10,559 nucleotides of DNA from Collinsella sp. (GCA_019419625.1 DXZO01000042.1:82398-92956); one strand, 5' to 3'; positions 1 through 6,848 are shown, numbered from the stretch's first letter. The notes: generated by a model from the sequence alone, not told the origin. Numbers and translations are program-made.

Positions 1-1571
1 CCGTCACGATACTGCTGTGCCTGATCGGCACAGTTCGCCAGCACCTCGTCCACGATCGGCTGCAGCGCGCCGGTATCGCTCACCTGACGCATGCCGCGCT
101 CGTCGACGATCTTGTTGGGATCGTCGCCGGTCTGGGCCATGGCCTCAAAGACCTCGTGCGCCTGGTTGGAGCTGATTGCATCAGTCGCCAGCAGCTTAGC
201 CAGCGCTGCCACCTGAGCCGGCGCGATGCCGGACTCGGCGAGCGACACACCCGCTCCCTTAAGGTAGGCGATCATCTCGTTGACCAGCAGGTTTGCGACC
301 GTCTGGGCCTCCTTGCCAGCCATACCGGCAGCGGCGGCCTCAAAGAACTCGGCAAACTCCGGGTCGCCGGCAATCTGCTCGGCGTCGGCCGTCTTAATGC
401 CAAAGTCGGCCTCAAAACGAGCGCGCTTGGCATCGGGCAGCTCGGGGATCTCGCCACGGCAACGATCGATAAACTCGTCGTCCAGGTCGAACGGCGCCAA
501 GTCGGGATCGGGGAACAGACGATAGTCGTCGGCCGTTTCCTTCACACGCATGACCACGGTGCGCTTGCGGCTGGGCTCCCAGTGGCGGGTCTCCTGATAG
601 ATGATGCCGCCCTCCTCGAGCACCTCGGCCTGACGGCAGATCTCGTAGGCAAGGCCGTCATGCAGGCTCTTAAACGAGTTGAGGTTCTTGAGCTCGGTCT
701 TGGTACCCAGCTTGGTCTCGCCGCGGCGGCGCAGCGACACGTTGCCATCGCAGCGCATGGAACCCTTCTCCATGGAGCAGTCCGAAATGCCCAGCGTCAC
801 AAAGATGCGGCGGAGCTTCTCCATAAACAGGCGAGCCTCCTCGGGCGTGCGCAGGTCGGGCTCGGTGACGAGCTCGATCAGCGGCGTGCCGCAGCGGTTG
901 TAGTCGACGAGCGACTCGGCCGCGGCGGTAATGCGGCCCTCGGCGCCGCCCACGTGAACCATCTTGGCGGCGTCCTCCTCCATGTGGATGCGCAGGATGC
1001 GGATGGGCACCGTGTAGGAACCGTCCTCGCGACGCTCGGGCATCTGCAAGTTGGACGCGTCATAGCTGGCCAGGTGGCCGGCGCGCTGGTTGCCCTCGCG
1101 CATGGTCGACGTCATGGACGTGGACAAGCCCTCGGCGTTGGCCGAGGCGCTCGCCAGGCTCTGGGCCTCGGCCTCGCCAAACGCGCATTCGGGGCGCTCG
1201 GCGGCACCGCGACCGGTCACATCCAGATCAAGGTGACCGTACATGGCAAAGGCGACCGGACCCTGCGTGGTCTGGAAGTTCTTGGCCATATCGGGATAGA
1301 AGTAGTGCTTGCGGTAGAACATCGAGTGGCGCTGGATCTCGCAGTTGGTGGCCAGACCCGCCTTGACGATGCTCTCGATAGCGCGCTTGTTGGGCACCGG
1401 CAGGGCGCCGGGCAGGCCCAGGCACACCGGGCACACGTTGGCGTTGGGCTCGTCATCGTGGCTGAGCTTGCAGTTGCAGAACATCTTGGTATCGAGTGCG
1501 GTGAGCTCGGTGTGGATCTCCAGGCCGATCACGGCCTCCCAATCCTGCAGGACCTCGGAAAGCTCCTTCAT
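1..1571 (-). CDS. gatB: Aspartyl/glutamyl-tRNA(Asn/Gln) amidotransferase subunit B, 3' end cut by the window edge
   Basis: Subunit B binds the mischarged Glu-tRNA(Gln) or Asp-tRNA(Asn) and activates the carboxyl group with ATP, so that ammonia made by GatA converts it to the amide. The frame stays open for 523 codons from an ATG that shares one base with the gatA stop (TAATG); a GGGAGG ribosome site lies 9 bases upstream. Seen in the protein: the family start (VIGLEIHTEL), a four-cysteine zinc site (C32, C34, C47, C50), the KHYFYPDMAKN segment, RIHMEEDAAK near residue 200, then GTPLIE, SMRCDGNVS and ELKNLNSF. The C-terminal YqeY-like domain is entered but its last 30 or so residues are missing because the window ends. 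Residues 119-193 fill a gap that is only about 10 residues long in the Bacillus-type protein as I recall it, so an insertion of about 65 residues is present. Identity is very secure. Confidence 0.97.
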   Translation of the reverse strand, partial: MKELSEVLQDWEAVIGLEIHTELTALDTKMFCNCKLSHDDEPNANVCPVCLGLPGALPVPNKRAIESIVKAGLATNCEIQRHSMFYRKHYFYPDMAKNFQTTQGPVAFAMYGHLDLDVTGRGAAERPECAFGEAEAQSLASASANAEGLSTSMTSTMREGNQRAGHLASYDASNLQMPERREDGSYTVPIRILRIHMEEDAAKMVHVGGAEGRITAAAESLVDYNRCGTPLIELVTEPDLRTPEEARLFMEKLRRIFVTLGISDCSMEKGSMRCDGNVSLRRRGETKLGTKTELKNLNSFKSLHDGLAYEICRQAEVLEEGGIIYQETRHWEPSRKRTVVMRVKETADDYRLFPDPDLAPFDLDDEFIDRCRGEIPELPDAKRARFEADFGIKTADAEQIAGDPEFAEFFEAAAAGMAGKEAQTVANLLVNEMIAYLKGAGVSLAESGIAPAQVAALAKLLATDAISSNQAHEVFEAMAQTGDDPNKIVDERGMRQVSDTGALQPIVDEVLANCADQAQQYRD

Positions 1572-3085
1572 TACAGCTCGCCTCCCTTCCCGGCAAAATC
1601 GGGCGCGACGGAAAGCACGGGCGCGCCCGTGGCGGCATCGGCAAAGCCGCGCTCCAGGGCGCGGGCAAACGTGAGCAGCTGACGGTCCTTAAACGCCGGG
1701 CCCACCAGCTGGGCAGAAACGGGCAGCTGAGTGTCCTCGCCCAGGCCCAGCGGCACCGAGATGCCGCCGTTGCCGCAAATGTTGAGCGAGATGGTGTACA
1801 GGTCGGAGAGGTACATCTGCGTGGGGTCGCTGATCTCGCCAAACTTAAAGGCCGTGCGCGGCGAGGCTGGCATGAGGATGGTGTCCACCTTGGCATACGC
1901 GGCGTCGTAGTCCCGCGTGATGAGCGTACGGGCCTTTTGCGCAGCGTAGTAGTACTTGTCGTACACGCCCGAGCTCAGCAGGTAGGCGCCGAGCATCTGA
2001 CGGCGCTTGGCCTCGGCGCCAAAGCCGTGGGCGCGCGAAAGCGAGCTCTGGTCGGACAGGTTGGCGCAGCCCTCCTCCTGATAGCCGTAGCGAATGCCGT
2101 CGAAGCGGGCCAGGTTGGAGAACGCCTCGGCCGGGCCGATGACGTAGTAGGCGGCGATGGCGGCATCCAGGTGCGGCAGGTCGACCTCGACCAGCTCGGC
2201 GCCCTGGTTCTGCAGCTCCTGGGCGGCGCGCTGAACAGCGGCCTTGACCTCGGGCGTCAGGCCCTCGGCCTCCATAAACGCGGGGATGATGCCCACGCGC
2301 TTGCCCTCGATGCTGTCGTTGAGATGCTCGGTAAAGTCGACGGCGCAATCCTGGCTGGTGCAGTCGTACGGATCGTGGCCCGCGCCGGTAAGCGCGTTCA
2401 TGGCCAGCGCGACATCCTCGACCGTGCGGCCAAAGGGACCCACCTGGTCGAGCGACGAGCCAAAGGCAACCACGCCGTAACGGCTCACGGCGCCATACGT
2501 GGGCTTAAAGCCCACCACGCCGCACAGCGACGCCGGCTGGCGAATGGAGCCGCCGGTGTCCGAGCCCAGCGAGAGCGCGACCTCGCCCGCGGCGACGGCG
2601 GCAGCGGAGCCGCCCGAGGAGCCGCCGGGCACGCGTTCGGTATCCCAGGGGTTGTTGGTGCGGTGGAACGCCGAGCTCTCGGTGGAGCTGCCAAAGGCAA
2701 ACTCGTCCATGTTGGCCTTGCCCATGGGCAGGCAGCCGGCGTCGAGCATGCGCTGGACGCAGGTGGCGGTATAGACGCTCTGGTAGTCCCCGAGCATGCG
2801 GGAAGCGCAGGTGGTGCGCGTGCCCACGAGGTTCATGTTGTCCTTAATGGCCAGCGGCACGCCCGCGAGCGGGGGCAGCGGCTTGCCTGCGGCACGGTCG
2901 GCATCCACGCGCGCGGCGGCCTCGAGCGCAAGCTCGGGCGCCACCTGCAGGAATGCCTGGACCCCGCCCTCGCGCGCCTCGATGGCGACAAGGGAGGCCT
3001 GGGCCACCTCGGTAGCGGTAAAGTCGCCGGCGGCAACGCCAGCGGCGATCTGGGCGGCGGTAAGGGAATCGAAGCTTAGCGCCAT
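1571..3085 (-). CDS. gatA: Aspartyl/glutamyl-tRNA(Asn/Gln) amidotransferase subunit A (glutamine amidase)
   Basis: This is the amidase subunit. It hydrolyses glutamine and passes ammonia to GatB for making Gln-tRNA(Gln) and possibly Asn-tRNA(Asn) in organisms lacking a direct synthetase. The 504-residue protein has the full amidase signature. The Ser-cisSer-Lys triad can be placed at K81 (GVPLAIKDN), S156 (VPGGSSGGSA) and S180 (SDTGGSIRQPAS), an offset of +2 from the Staphylococcus enzyme. The start ATG shares a base with the gatC stop (TAATG), and a GGGGGAG site lies inside the end of gatC, so translation is probably coupled. The stop overlaps the gatB start in the same way. Length is normal for the family, and no damage is seen. 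Confidence 0.98.
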   Translation of the reverse strand: MALSFDSLTAAQIAAGVAAGDFTATEVAQASLVAIEAREGGVQAFLQVAPELALEAAARVDADRAAGKPLPPLAGVPLAIKDNMNLVGTRTTCASRMLGDYQSVYTATCVQRMLDAGCLPMGKANMDEFAFGSSTESSAFHRTNNPWDTERVPGGSSGGSAAAVAAGEVALSLGSDTGGSIRQPASLCGVVGFKPTYGAVSRYGVVAFGSSLDQVGPFGRTVEDVALAMNALTGAGHDPYDCTSQDCAVDFTEHLNDSIEGKRVGIIPAFMEAEGLTPEVKAAVQRAAQELQNQGAELVEVDLPHLDAAIAAYYVIGPAEAFSNLARFDGIRYGYQEEGCANLSDQSSLSRAHGFGAEAKRRQMLGAYLLSSGVYDKYYYAAQKARTLITRDYDAAYAKVDTILMPASPRTAFKFGEISDPTQMYLSDLYTISLNICGNGGISVPLGLGEDTQLPVSAQLVGPAFKDRQLLTFARALERGFADAATGAPVLSVAPDFAGKGGEL

Positions 3086-3396
3086 TACTCGCTCTCCCCC
3101 TCTCCCAAAATGGACGGCACGCGGAAGTAGCGGTCGCGCGCGCTGCCGGCGTTTTCGAGCGCAACGTCGAGCGGCAGATCGCGCTCGGGCTCGCGCAGGT
3201 CATCGCCCATCACGTTGGACAGGCTTCCGATGGGATGGAACGTGGGCTCCACGTCGGGCAAGTCATATTGCAAGACGGGCTCGAGCATCTGGACGGCGTC
3301 GTTCATGTAGGACGTCATCTGGGTGAGCTCGTCATCGGTCAGTGCGATCTTTGCGTACTCGGCGATGCCGCGCACGTCTTTCTCGCTGAGTGCCAT
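3085..3396 (-). CDS. gatC: Aspartyl/glutamyl-tRNA(Asn/Gln) amidotransferase subunit C
   Basis: GatC is the small subunit that wraps around GatA and holds it to GatB. It is the first gene of the gatCAB operon. The 103-residue product has the typical start of the family (LSEKDVRGIAEYAKIALTDDEL), the middle helix region (MNDAVQMLEPVLQYDLPDVEPTF is close to the usual pattern) and the usual ending with R-DRYFRVPSIL. I chose the ATG at 3396 rather than the one at 3414, because GGAAGGGAG sits 5 bases upstream of the former and nothing similar precedes the latter. The stop is shared by one base with the start of gatA. Confidence 0.95.
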   Translation of the reverse strand: MALSEKDVRGIAEYAKIALTDDELTQMTSYMNDAVQMLEPVLQYDLPDVEPTFHPIGSLSNVMGDDLREPERDLPLDVALENAGSARDRYFRVPSILGEGESE

Positions 3397-3401
3397 AGGC
3401 G

Positions 3402-3410
3402 CTCCCTTCC
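3402..3410 (-). promoter_or_regulatory. Ribosome binding site that fixes the gatC start
   Basis: GGAAGGGAG lies 5 bases before the ATG at 3396. The in-frame ATG at 3414 has no such site, so the shorter 103-residue GatC is preferred. Confidence 0.7.
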
Positions 3411-3431
3411 GCATAACAGATAAACCGCTCT

Positions 3432-3437
3432 AGTATA
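3432..3437 (-). promoter_or_regulatory. Probable -10 box of the gatCAB promoter
   Basis: On the minus strand the hexamer TATACT matches five of six bases of the sigma-70 type -10 consensus. It lies about 35 bases upstream of the gatC start, which would give a leader of about 30 bases. No convincing -35 hexamer is visible at 16 to 18 bases, so the call rests on the -10 box and its position. Confidence 0.45.
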
Positions 3438-3578
3438 CAAGGCAACGCCGCTTGGAGCAGGTGCTTTACCCAAATGCAGCGAAAACGTAACGAGGGCGGT
3501 GGATTGGCAGGCAGCGGGCTGGCCGTTCTGGAGCGAAACCGCACCGTCCATAGCGAAAACCGTCCCGCCCACAACGAT

Positions 3579-3641
3579 AACCATCACAACATTCGACGCT
3601 TTTCACCAAAATCGCGATTTTCATCGAATGTTGTGATGGTT
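3579..3641. repeat. Long perfect inverted repeat with a palindrome in the loop
   Basis: The arms 3579-3596 (AACCATCACAACATTCGA) and 3624-3641 are perfect complements over 18 bases. The 27-base loop contains AAAATCGCGATTTT at 3608-3621, itself a perfect 14-base palindrome. Neither strand has a run of T after the outer stem, so it is not a normal intrinsic terminator. It could be a dispersed palindromic (REP-like) element, a small non-autonomous mobile element, or a protein binding site. I see only one copy here, so repeat status across the genome is inferred. Confidence 0.75.
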
Positions 3642-3652
3642 TGGACCCCCCG

Positions 3653-3687
3653 ACCACCACAAAGGTGCCTGTCCCCATTGTGGTGGT
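3653..3687. repeat. Inverted repeat with GGTGCCTGTCCCC loop, just downstream of the sortase stop
   Basis: Arms ACCACCACAA (3653-3662) and TTGTGGTGGT (3678-3687) are perfect complements enclosing 15 bases that include AGGTGCCTGTCCCC. It lies 14 bases past the sortase stop codon in the direction of transcription. A transcript could fold here, but the following bases on the minus strand are CGGGGGG rather than T, so it is a poor intrinsic terminator. A REP-type palindrome is an alternative reading. Confidence 0.6.
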
Positions 3688-3700
3688 TCTGGACAATGTC

Positions 3701-4639
3701 TTATGCCGAGGCCTTGGCCTTGCGGTGCTTGAGGACCGCGTGGATCACGATGTCCAGCAGCAACAGCACAATGGCCACGACCACGATGAGCACGGCAAGC
3801 TCACGCTTGCCCCAGTGGCGGCCGACCAGCGACTTTTGCTTGTCGACGTCCTTCTTGTTGTACTTGGAGCGCACGCAATGCACCAGCAGGCGGTGGTCGT
3901 TCACGCCGTAGGGCGTGCAGGTGACGAGCGTCACCTTGTCGGCGCCGGGCTCGATAGTCAGCGACTCCATCTCCTCGGGCAGCACGACCTCGGAGTCCAC
4001 CATCTTGTAGGCGAGCGTCTTGTTCATGGTGTGCAGCAGCACCAGGTCGCCGGGCTCCAGCGAGTGGATGTCGTCGAACATGCTCAGGTTGCGCATGCCC
4101 GAGTGCGCAGTGAGCACGCAATGCGTCGAGGTGCCGCCCACCGGCAGGCTCGTGCCCTCCAGGTGGCCGACGCCCGCCATGAGGACTTCTTCGCTCGTGC
4201 CGTGGTAGATGGGCATGCTCACGTCGATGGAGGGGATCTCGACCCAGCTCATCATGGGGTCGCGGTCAAAGATGAGCTGCTGGGCGTAGGGCTCAATCTG
4301 GTCGGCGGGGAGCTCGGTGGCCTCGCCCGCAAGCTGCTCGTTAAAGGAGCGAGCCTGGAGCAGGATGCGCTCGCGCTCCTCGGCAGGCAGCGCGTCCACG
4401 GTGCTGGACACGGTGCTGATCTGGTTGAACACGCCCGAGGCCTCGAGCCGGTCCAAGATCCACGGCCAGGTCATAAGGCCCACGCCAATAAGGATGATGA
4501 CGATGGTGATGAGCCGGTCGGCCCAGCGCGGGAGCCGCTTGCGGCGGCGCTTGGGCTTTGGTTGAGGTTTGGGCTGAGGGCTTGAGCCGCCGTTGTCCGC
4601 GGCGTTATTGCTCTTCATATGTTTGGCGCCCTGCACCAT
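3701..4639 (-). CDS. Class C sortase (pilus polymerising transpeptidase)
   Basis: Class C sortases cut pilin sorting signals and join the threonine to a lysine of the next pilin, building covalent pili on the cell surface. The 312-residue protein has a basic, proline-rich cytoplasmic N-terminus (21-38), a membrane segment at about 42-62, an extracellular sortase domain, and a second C-terminal membrane segment at about 281-302; two anchors are typical of class C. The catalytic residues are visible: H179 (LTAHSG), C241 (TLVTCTPYG) and R250 (NDHRLLV). The substrate-side motif WVEIPSIDVSMPIYHG and the GHLEGTSLPVGG segment are also typical. The start at 4639 is preceded by AGAGGAG 9 bases upstream; an alternative ATG lies at 4618. 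Pilin genes lie on the same strand about 2.3 kb upstream, separated by a two-gene AbiE-like module. Identity as class C is secure; the exact substrate is inferred from proximity. Confidence 0.93.
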   Translation of the reverse strand: MVQGAKHMKSNNAADNGGSSPQPKPQPKPKRRRKRLPRWADRLITIVIILIGVGLMTWPWILDRLEASGVFNQISTVSSTVDALPAEERERILLQARSFNEQLAGEATELPADQIEPYAQQLIFDRDPMMSWVEIPSIDVSMPIYHGTSEEVLMAGVGHLEGTSLPVGGTSTHCVLTAHSGMRNLSMFDDIHSLEPGDLVLLHTMNKTLAYKMVDSEVVLPEEMESLTIEPGADKVTLVTCTPYGVNDHRLLVHCVRSKYNKKDVDKQKSLVGRHWGKRELAVLIVVVAIVLLLLDIVIHAVLKHRKAKASA

Positions 4640-4677
4640 CGCCAGTCACTCCTCTAAAGCTCAGGTTGTCTAAACAA

Positions 4678-4683
4678 ATAATA
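4678..4683 (-). promoter_or_regulatory. Possible -10 box for the sortase gene
   Basis: TATTAT on the minus strand lies about 40 bases before the sortase start in a short AT-rich patch of an otherwise GC-rich gap. No clear -35 hexamer stands at the right distance. The sortase may instead be read from the gene pair upstream. Confidence 0.3.
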
Positions 4684-4704
4684 GCCGATTAGCGAACTCA
4701 TGCG

Positions 4705-4735
4705 CCGGACAACGCAGCTAGACTGCACTGTCCGG
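4705..4735 (-). terminator. Stem-loop after the nucleotidyltransferase gene, possible weak terminator
   Basis: Arms 4705-4717 and 4723-4735 pair at 11 of 13 positions around a 5-base loop, 16 bases past the stop codon of the upstream gene. There is no T run after it on the minus strand, so it is not a canonical intrinsic terminator. It may slow transcription or protect the end of the toxin-antitoxin type transcript. Confidence 0.35.
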
Positions 4736-4750
4736 GCCACGTAACCCCAC

Positions 4751-5524
4751 TCAACCAATCAAGCCATATGTTGCTTTCATCGTCTCGAGCAACTGCACCA
4801 TCGTTACGCCCGCAACCCCGATCTGTTTCAGATTGACGTCGCCTACCTCACAATCTTTAACAAACGCAAGCATATCGTCTTTCAGTTCTCCGCCCAGGTC
4901 GACACCTTCCGACTCGCCGAGCAGCTGAGCAAGCCTCAGCGCATCGCGTTTATGCTTTTTTACCTTCTTCGAATCAACGTTCTCCCCCGCCTCCCTTCTG
5001 GCTTTTAGGTCGAGATACGCCTTCGCTTTGAACGGGACAATGTATTCCGTACCCAGGACCGAAACGCCGTCTACGGTCCGAATTCCCTGAAGGAACAAGC
5101 TGTAGTAAGCATCGTCCAACAAAATTGCCGAAAGACTGCTTATGTTTTCATCAACGTGAATTGGCGCCACATCAATCCCCTCACGACCCTTTAGAAAGTC
5201 GGGGCACTTCGCGAAGAGTTCGATCATATGGGGGTAACCCGGCCTCTTAGGCTCTGTAAACCGATAAAAACATGAGCCTTTGCCTTCGCCCCAGCCGCAG
5301 CGGTAACCGCCATCACGCACCAAAGTCCATATAGCTTCTGCCGTCTGAGGCAACCGGTCATCGGCGACAATTACCACATCAAAATCGTGAGTCGCCCTAA
5401 ACGGAAGTCCCGCCTCCGCGAGCAAAATGTCGCATGCCGTGCCGCCGATAAGGGCATACGATCCTTCAGCTTCTTGCATATGCTGCTGAAATTCTTGGAG
5501 ACCTTCTACAGCGCTTCTTGCCAT
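4751..5524 (-). CDS. AbiEii-like nucleotidyltransferase, candidate toxin of a two-gene module
   Basis: The 257-residue protein has a nucleotidyltransferase core. A GG-T motif (YALIGGTACDILL, G27-G28) is followed by the metal-binding D-x-D (RATHDFDVVI, D47 and D49) and a third acidic residue at E102 (MIELF). Further on are the SSLSAILLDDAYY stretch near 130-140, a basic FKAKAYLDLKARR segment (165-177), and a KKHKRDALRLAQLL segment near 190-202. This order matches a widespread family of AbiEii-like proteins that I recall next to a winged-helix partner. AbiEii enzymes transfer nucleotides, in known cases onto tRNA ends or to bind GTP, and arrest growth. The start at 5524 overlaps the upstream gene by 19 bases and has GGAAAGGA 6 bases upstream, which suggests coupled translation. 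Toxin activity is inferred from family and context. Cytoplasmic, no membrane segments. Confidence 0.75.
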   Translation of the reverse strand: MARSAVEGLQEFQQHMQEAEGSYALIGGTACDILLAEAGLPFRATHDFDVVIVADDRLPQTAEAIWTLVRDGGYRCGWGEGKGSCFYRFTEPKRPGYPHMIELFAKCPDFLKGREGIDVAPIHVDENISSLSAILLDDAYYSLFLQGIRTVDGVSVLGTEYIVPFKAKAYLDLKARREAGENVDSKKVKKHKRDALRLAQLLGESEGVDLGGELKDDMLAFVKDCEVGDVNLKQIGVAGVTMVQLLETMKATYGLIG

Positions 5525-6474
5525 GGATATTCCTTTCCAAACATGCGATCGACTTCGAGCTGAATTCGCTCATCGTCGATTGCCGTCAAAGATAGCGCAA
5601 GCGAAATGTTGTCGACACGGGAGGAGTCGGCAAACACGGGTGCATAGCGCCACACTTGGATCATCGCCGTCTCGTTATCCGGCAACTCCCCGTCTGCGAC
5701 TTCGAGGTCGCTCAGTTGACGCCATGTACTTCTTAAGACGGCCTTTTGTTCCATGCCCGGTGCAGCGAGCATCGAACGCGCAGCGAGCGCCGTCTCCCCG
5801 GCGTCAACAAGACAGTCAATCTGCGGCGTCTTCCTTGCAAAAAAGACCTTCGAGACAGGCGAGGAGAGCTCTGCCATGTGCTCGCTGAGTAGAAGATCAA
5901 CGGCAACAGGGAACACGACGACACGTCGCTCGCGACGCTCGCGCCTCGCGAGCTCCCTGTCGGCAAGCTCGGTTATGGCCTCACTCGCACGGCTTGCCGA
6001 GATCCCAAGCGCACGACAAAGGTCATAGGGACGATATGGCTCCTGGGCTGTTCCCCAGATTGCGGCAGCTTGCGCGTTGGGTGACATCTTGGTCGCGTGA
6101 TTGCGAAACCGGGCACCGCCCCTCTCCGTGCAGGCTGTGCCCATAAATGGAAGAAAAGCCTGTCTACCTGGGCAGACAAAGGGAATCCCTTGCGCGACCA
6201 ATGCTTTGCGCTGACGTGCATCGGCATCAGGAAACGAAACGACAACAGGAGTCTCCGCACGCAAGGCTAGCTGACTATAGACTCTCTTAGCCTCGGGAAG
6301 CCCGACGCCAGTAGGCAAACTTGCAAGCAAAAACGAAAAACCGTTTGCGTCAACAGCGCGGACCTCAATCGCCCGCAGATGCAGCGGCAAGCGTGCGGAT
6401 CCAGGCCAAGTTTTGGTCTTGGCGGAGAGGCCTAGTGCTTCTTCTAAGTAGATTAGCGCTTCGTTCATTTCCAT
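5506..6474 (-). CDS. Winged-helix protein, candidate AbiEi-like antitoxin and autorepressor
   Basis: The 322-residue protein has three parts. Residues 1-125 form an alpha/beta region ending in RKALVAQGIPFVCPGRQAFLPFMG, a motif I recall from a family of winged-helix proteins partnered with nucleotidyltransferases. Residues about 130-190 hold a winged helix (YRPYDLCRALGISASRASEAITELADRELARR), with a strongly basic wing. The C-terminal third ends in VWRYAPVF, NISLALSL and a final acidic helix with PW, also recalled from that family. In AbiE systems the first gene encodes an antitoxin that represses its own promoter; two GGAAT dyads around the promoter here fit that role. It differs from classic AbiEi, in which the winged helix is N-terminal. 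The start is uncertain: ATG at 6474 or 6468, neither with a good ribosome site. The 3' end overlaps the nucleotidyltransferase gene by 19 bases. Confidence 0.68.
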   Translation of the reverse strand: MEMNEALIYLEEALGLSAKTKTWPGSARLPLHLRAIEVRAVDANGFSFLLASLPTGVGLPEAKRVYSQLALRAETPVVVSFPDADARQRKALVAQGIPFVCPGRQAFLPFMGTACTERGGARFRNHATKMSPNAQAAAIWGTAQEPYRPYDLCRALGISASRASEAITELADRELARRERRERRVVVFPVAVDLLLSEHMAELSSPVSKVFFARKTPQIDCLVDAGETALAARSMLAAPGMEQKAVLRSTWRQLSDLEVADGELPDNETAMIQVWRYAPVFADSSRVDNISLALSLTAIDDERIQLEVDRMFGKEYPWQEAL

Positions 6475-6486
6475 CGTTTTCGTTCG

Positions 6487-6538
6487 ATTCCAGTTTATAT
6501 TGGAATTATACTTAATTTTCGGAATTAACGAGATTCCG
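6487..6538. promoter_or_regulatory. Two GGAAT dyads flanking the -10 box, candidate operators
   Basis: The first dyad has arms ATTCCA (6487-6492) and TGGAAT (6501-6506) and overlaps the -10 box. The second has arms CGGAAT (6520-6525) and ATTCCG (6533-6538) and covers the spacer and -35 region. Their centres are about 32 bases apart, near three helical turns. Known AbiEi regulators bind two inverted repeats in their own promoter, so autoregulation by the winged-helix protein is the obvious reading; it is inferred. Confidence 0.5.
6505..6510 (-). promoter_or_regulatory. -10 box of the AbiE-like gene pair
   Basis: TATAAT on the minus strand, a perfect -10 consensus, lies 30 bases upstream of the ATG at 6474 in a markedly AT-rich patch. 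The -35 region is weak, as expected if the promoter is controlled by a DNA-binding protein. Confidence 0.6.
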
Positions 6539-6573
6539 TTCGTGCCTAAGTCCGCATTTGAGTTTTCAAAATG

Positions 6574-6599
6574 TCCCGAATCGGCTGGGCGATTCGGGA
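6574..6599. terminator. Perfect 10-base stem-loop, possible weak terminator
   Basis: Arms TCCCGAATCG (6574-6583) and CGATTCGGGA (6590-6599) enclose a 6-base loop. On the minus strand the stem is followed by CATTTTG, a short T run, so it could insulate the AbiE-like promoter from read-through. On the plus strand no T run follows. Confidence 0.35.
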
Positions 6600-6675
6600 T
6601 ACAATGTCAATAGAAAACGACGCACCCCGCGTAAGTGTACGAGAGCACGGGCGGCTTAGTTTTCTGGTTTTGTTA

Positions 6676-6703
6676 AATGCCCGGGCCTCTAACCCCGGGC
6701 ATT
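6676..6703. terminator. GC-rich stem-loop, terminator-like
   Basis: Arms AATGCCCGGG (6676-6685) and CCCGGGCATT (6694-6703) are perfect complements around 8 bases. On the plus strand CTTATTT follows; on the minus strand TAACAAAA follows. The plus direction is the better terminator, yet no convincing plus-strand gene precedes it. On the minus strand it stands just after a stop codon that ends a coding-like stretch. Confidence 0.45.
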
Positions 6704-6706
6704 CTT

Positions 6707-6730
6707 ATTTGCGCTTGTTGCGGCGCAAAT
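6707..6730. repeat. Short perfect inverted repeat
   Basis: Arms ATTTGCGC (6707-6714) and GCGCAAAT (6723-6730) enclose 8 bases, 4 bases beyond the previous stem-loop. Role unknown; the two hairpins together look like a compound palindromic unit. Confidence 0.4.
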
Positions 6731-6848
6731 GCCTTCTGCCGTCCGCACCGCGCGTGCGCCTACGGACCTTAAACCGAACCTCATACGAGTCAAGAAACGC
6801 GATGACGGATGAGTCCGCATCGGACGGTGGAGGCTGGCTGCGTTGTCC

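Larger units (their letters stand above)
3397..3700. other. Intergenic region between sortase and gatC
   Basis: This stretch of just over 300 bases has no gene I would defend. It holds, from the sortase side, a 10-base inverted repeat (3653-3687), an 18-base inverted repeat with a palindrome in its loop (3579-3641), an unremarkable GC-rich piece with two similar copies of AGCGAAA-CCG (near 3534 and 3553), and the gatCAB promoter and ribosome site. Short open frames through it start inside the hairpins and lack ribosome sites. Confidence 0.6.

Noticed and set aside
156..1682. 508-codon plus-strand open frame opposite gatB
   Set aside because: It mirrors gatB in a high-GC region where antisense stop codons are rare; the protein has low-complexity Leu/Ala/Gly/His composition, and GatB on the other strand is unmistakable.
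1937..3079. Plus-strand frame opposite gatA, and a similar one at 3641-4585 opposite the sortase
   Set aside because: Antisense shadows of clearly identified genes with composition typical of reversed GC-rich codons.
3339..3587. 82-codon minus-strand frame upstream of gatC, and the 76-codon frame at 3466-3696
   Set aside because: They begin in or read through the inverted repeats, have no ribosome site, and the first runs past the gatC promoter and start.
3579..3641. CRISPR-like repeat unit
   Set aside because: Only one palindromic unit is present, with no spaced direct copies and no cas genes in the window.
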